Part shown: positions 61,233-64,000 of the stretch, in pieces
Numbering within the stretch: the first letter of the stretch is position 1
How the letters are laid out: each line of letters opens with the position of its first letter
NCBI RefSeq assembly: GCF_002277955.1
Contig: NZ_CP018477.1
Coordinates: forward strand, 2,129,206-2,193,205
DNA length: 64,000 nucleotides
From: Thermogutta terrifontis
GTDB lineage: Bacteria; Planctomycetota; Planctomycetia; Pirellulales; Thermoguttaceae
Direction: 5' to 3'
The notes under the pieces: model-generated
Told to the model about the DNA's origin: nothing
Database searches by the model: none
The model's input: only the letters and a program-made list of their open reading frames with translations
Program-made: the position numbers and the translations under genes

Positions 61233-64000
61233 CTAACCGCCCAGCTTAACCCGAACCAAGTCCGGCCTGTGGTAACGCCGGATGACCTCCTCCATCGGCA
61301 AATCCTGGCCCGTCACAGGGTCATAATAGGTCACGGGCAACTCAATCGGGTCGATGATGTCCGTATCGAAATACCCCTCCGGCGTCAGGACCAGCCAGTG
61401 GCCGTCGGTGAACCCATAAAACCGGCACAGCTCCCGCCCCGTGGCGACATCCCACAGCCGGGCCGTGCCATCCTGCGAACCGGTGAGAATCTGCCGCCCA
61501 TCCGGACGGAAGGCCACAGACGAGACCATGTCAGTGTGGCCTTCAAACCGCCGCAACTCATGCCCTGTCGTGACATCCCACAGCCGGGCTGTGTTGTCCG
61601 GGGCTACTCCAACGAAATGACCGGCCCCCGTGAGGACCTGCCGACCATCCGGACTGAAGGCCACAGGCCAGACCGCGTCAGTGTGCCCTTCGAACCGCCG
61701 CAATTCTTTCCCCGTGGCCGCATCCCACAGCCGGGCCGTATTGTCCCGCGACCCCGTGAGGACCTGCCGCCCGTCCGGACTGAAGGCCACGGACGTGACC
61801 GGGTCAGTGTGGCCTTCGAACCGCCGCAATTCTTTCCCCGTGGCCGCATCCCACAGCCGGGCCGTATTGTCACCCGACCCCGTGAGGACCTGCCGCCCGT
61901 CCGGACTGAAGGCCACGGACAAGACCGGCAAAATGTGCCCTTCGAACCGCCGCAATTCTTCCCCCGTGGCGGCATCCCACAGCCGGGCCGTATTGTCCCG
62001 CGACCCCGTGAGGACCTGCCGACCGTCCGGACTGAAGGCCACGGAAGTGACCCAGTCAGTGTGGCCTTCGAACCGCCGCAATTCTTTCCCCGTGGCCGCA
62101 TCCCACAGCCGGGCCGTCTTGTCCGCCGACCCCGTGAGGACCTGCCGCCCGTCCGGACTGAAGGCCACGGACAAGACCGGCAAAATGTGCCCTTCGAACC
62201 GCCGCAATTCTTTCCCCGTGGCCGCATCCCACAGCCGGGCCGTCTTGTCCGCCGACCCCGTGAGGACCTGCCGCCCGTCCGGACTGACGGCCACGGACAA
62301 GACCGCCTCAGTGTGCCCTTCGAAGCGCCGCAATTCTTTCCCCGTGGCCGCATCCCACAGCCGGGCCGTATTGTCACCCGACCCCGTGAGGACCTGCCGC
62401 CCGTCCGGACTGAAGGCCACGGACGTGACCGGGTCAGTGTGGCCTTCGAACCGCCGCAACTCCTGCCCCGTGGCCGCATCCCATAGCCGGGCCGTATTAT
62501 CGGAGGTTCGTTCAAAAGGATTACCGGACCCCGTGAGGACCTGCCGCCCGTCCGGACTAAAGGCCACGGACAAAACCCAACCGGTGTGGCCTTCGAACTG
62601 CCGCAATTCTTTCCCCGTGGCCGCATCCCACACCCGGGCCGTGCCATCCCACGACCCCGTGAGGACCTGCCGACCGTTCGGACTGAAGGCCACGGACGTG
62701 ACATACCCTGAGCTTGTGGTGACAACCACCCTTGGAAAAGAAGGTGATGTGGGCCCAACTGCCGGGGGCCTATCAGAAGTTAAGGCCACGTCCCCCTTAA
62801 CGCCAAAAGGCGTCGTCGGGCCAACTTCCGGCGGCGTATCAGGTGTATAGGGCATATCCCTGCTGGGGATGCGTCCTGACGGAGGCCTTTTTGTCACAAC
62901 GAGCACGACGCCCACAAGGACCAAAACACCCAGTCCAACTGCAATGACTGCATAGAGGCCCGACCGGCGAGATTCTTGGGCAATCGCTTCATTCGGTACA
63001 GGAATCCAGTGCGTGCCTGAAGGTGAAAGTGATGGCATGGCACTGTGTTTGACAGGCAAATCGGGGAGCGACGTGGTGCCCCCAGGACGTGTTGCCTGAG
63101 CTGAGCTGGAGGCAGATTCCTCCTGGCGGTCGGCCGCTGTGAAAACGAATTTCGGCACCAGAGGTGGCGTGGGCGGGGAATGAGGACTCGCCGGACGGTC
63201 GTCTGCCTGTGGGCCAGGAGTCTCCTCTGCCGCGTCCGCTGGTCTTATCAGTCCGTTCTCCAGGAGGGCCTGCCGCAGACTCGCCACCGAGTCGAAACGC
63301 CGCTCCGGCCAGGGCTCCAGCAGGCGCTCCAGAATCCGATCAAACGCCGCCGGCACAGTACGGTTCATCTGAGAGGGGGCCTGCCAGCGACCCGTCGGCA
63401 ACCGACCTGTCAACAGTTCGTAGAACGTGACCCCCAGGGCATATAAATCAGCTCGCTGGTCCACACTTTCCGGGTTCTCCCATTGCTCAGGCGCCATGTA
63501 ATGGTAGGTGCCCAGGGCTGCACCCGTCGCCGTCAAAGAGGCCGTCTCCTGGCCCAATCGCCGGACGATTCCCAAATCCCCGACCACCGCGCGACTGGCC
63601 CCATCCAGCAAGATGTTGGAAGGCTTCAGGTCTCGATGCACGAGGCCCAACTGATGCAGGACCTCCAACCCCGCCATCACATCCAAAAACCATCGCAAGG
63701 CGACCTCAAAATGGCAGACCTGCTTTTGCCGCCTCAACTCGTCCAGCACCGCACGCAAACTGCCTTGCGCCATGAGCGGCGTCAGAACACAGGGCAACCC
63801 CTTCCACCGCCCCTGCCCGAGCCGCCGCAAGACCCGAGGATGCCGCACCTGACGGAGGATTTCCGACTCGCGCTTGAAGCGTTGCAGGGCCGCATCGTCG
63901 TTCAGTAAATGCGGCATCAAAATCTTGATCGCCACCGGTTCGCTCTGGCCATCCACCTGGCCCTCGAACACCCACGTCATTCCGCCCTGACCCACCAACC
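61233..64000 (-). CDS. Ser/Thr protein kinase-WD40 transmembrane protein, N-terminus cut by window edge
   Basis: At least 921 aa, with the N-terminus outside the window. The Hanks-type kinase domain starts inside its glycine loop (LVGQGG) and runs to about residue 250: VAIKI (K25), HRDLKPSN (D123), DLG in place of DFG (141-143), MAPEQW and DQRADLYALGVTFYELLTGRLP. A Pro-rich linker leads to one membrane helix (about 347-368), so the C-terminal part is extracytoplasmic. That part has ten WD40 repeats of 42 residues (about 430-860), near-identical to one another, and ends with HWLVLTPEGYFD, a motif also seen after bacterial WD40 domains. First gene of the kinase-membrane protein-FHA/ABC series. 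Confidence 0.9.
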   Translation of the reverse strand, partial: LVGQGGMTWVFEGQVDGQSEPVAIKILMPHLLNDDAALQRFKRESEILRQVRHPRVLRRLGQGRWKGLPCVLTPLMAQGSLRAVLDELRRQKQVCHFEVALRWFLDVMAGLEVLHQLGLVHRDLKPSNILLDGASRAVVGDLGIVRRLGQETASLTATGAALGTYHYMAPEQWENPESVDQRADLYALGVTFYELLTGRLPTGRWQAPSQMNRTVPAAFDRILERLLEPWPERRFDSVASLRQALLENGLIRPADAAEETPGPQADDRPASPHSPPTPPLVPKFVFTAADRQEESASSSAQATRPGGTTSLPDLPVKHSAMPSLSPSGTHWIPVPNEAIAQESRRSGLYAVIAVGLGVLVLVGVVLVVTKRPPSGRIPSRDMPYTPDTPPEVGPTTPFGVKGDVALTSDRPPAVGPTSPSFPRVVVTTSSGYVTSVAFSPNGRQVLTGSWDGTARVWDAATGKELRQFEGHTGWVLSVAFSPDGRQVLTGSGNPFERTSDNTARLWDAATGQELRRFEGHTDPVTSVAFSPDGRQVLTGSGDNTARLWDAATGKELRRFEGHTEAVLSVAVSPDGRQVLTGSADKTARLWDAATGKELRRFEGHILPVLSVAFSPDGRQVLTGSADKTARLWDAATGKELRRFEGHTDWVTSVAFSPDGRQVLTGSRDNTARLWDAATGEELRRFEGHILPVLSVAFSPDGRQVLTGSGDNTARLWDAATGKELRRFEGHTDPVTSVAFSPDGRQVLTGSRDNTARLWDAATGKELRRFEGHTDAVWPVAFSPDGRQVLTGAGHFVGVAPDNTARLWDVTTGHELRRFEGHTDMVSSVAFRPDGRQILTGSQDGTARLWDVATGRELCRFYGFTDGHWLVLTPEGYFDTDIIDPIELPVTYYDPVTGQDLPMEEVIRRYHRPDLVRVKLGG
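61421..62702 (-). repeat. Tandem 126-bp WD40 repeats at DNA level
   Basis: Ten in-register copies of a 126-bp unit encode the WD40 repeats; for example, GACCTGCCGCCCGTCCGG starts at 61761 and again at 61887, exactly 126 bp apart. Copies 2 and 9 carry small in-frame insertions. The high identity keeps several other frames open, which explains long spurious frames on both strands. Confidence 0.85.

Noticed and set aside
60777-62486. Long plus-strand open frame of 569 codons, rich in Pro and Arg, opposite the WD40 repeats
   Set aside because: It is the antisense of the 126-bp WD40 repeats and of the membrane-protein gene; its own repeats merely mirror them and it has no start context or domain.
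61604-62850. Further long frames (384 and 406 codons) over the WD40 region on both strands
   Set aside because: The periodic, 3-divisible repeat keeps alternate frames open. The kinase-WD40 frame is the only one with recognisable domains.

Overview
The window reads as a chromosome segment from a planctomycete, most likely of the Pirellulales type. The evidence is the adjacent pair of a Planctomycete cytochrome C/DUF1549/DUF1553 protein (28418-30415) and a DUF1501 protein (30518-31963), a DUF1571 protein, a Ser/Thr kinase fused to WD40 repeats, and many exported carbohydrate-active enzymes. A thermophile such as Thermogutta would fit, but this is inference. No rRNA, tRNA, CRISPR array, phage gene or transposase was recognised.

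Layout. 0-5.4 kb: a three-gene respiratory operon (16-Cys Fe-S protein, NrfD-type membrane anchor, Tat-exported molybdopterin catalytic subunit) in the ttrBCA order. 5.7-10.2 kb: an ABM-domain protein, an enolase-superfamily enzyme with an unusual active site, a metallophosphoesterase, a PAP2 phosphatase and a BshB1-like deacetylase. 10.5-15.5 kb: a polyphosphate module (CHAD, Ppx/GppA, Ppk1). 15.8-25.2 kb: housekeeping and small genes (EF-G-like GTPase, HisA, dodecin, MBL hydrolase, DUF1571, SLOG protein, PheA, methyltransferase, lipoprotein). 25.8-28.2 kb: an 814-residue protein with three GspE/MshE N-terminal-type domains and no ATPase motor. 28.4-35.6 kb: the planctomycete cytochrome/DUF1501 pair and a giant exported double FAD oxidoreductase.

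35.7-54.4 kb is a sugar-degradation region. On the minus strand rhaA, an NCS1-like transporter, a GH78 alpha-L-rhamnosidase and proC lie in series. Divergent from them are a GH2 enzyme, an exported PHP protein and a GH-A clan glycosidase, followed by a GH27 alpha-galactosidase, a YihX-like HAD phosphatase and xylA. Together they would release and isomerise rhamnose, galactose and xylose from plant-type polysaccharides. Several of these genes have near-consensus sigma-70 promoters.

54.7-64.0 kb, all minus strand: an exported methyltransferase, a very large pilin-like protein, a repeat-rich intergenic island, and a three-gene cluster of kinase-WD40, single-pass membrane protein and FHA-ABC transporter. 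The last gene is cut by the window edge.

The most unusual items are the kinase/FHA-ABC cluster, the motor-less triple MshEN protein, and two non-coding islands (about 7.36-7.66 and 57.40-57.78 kb) that share the same palindromic repeats in the same order.
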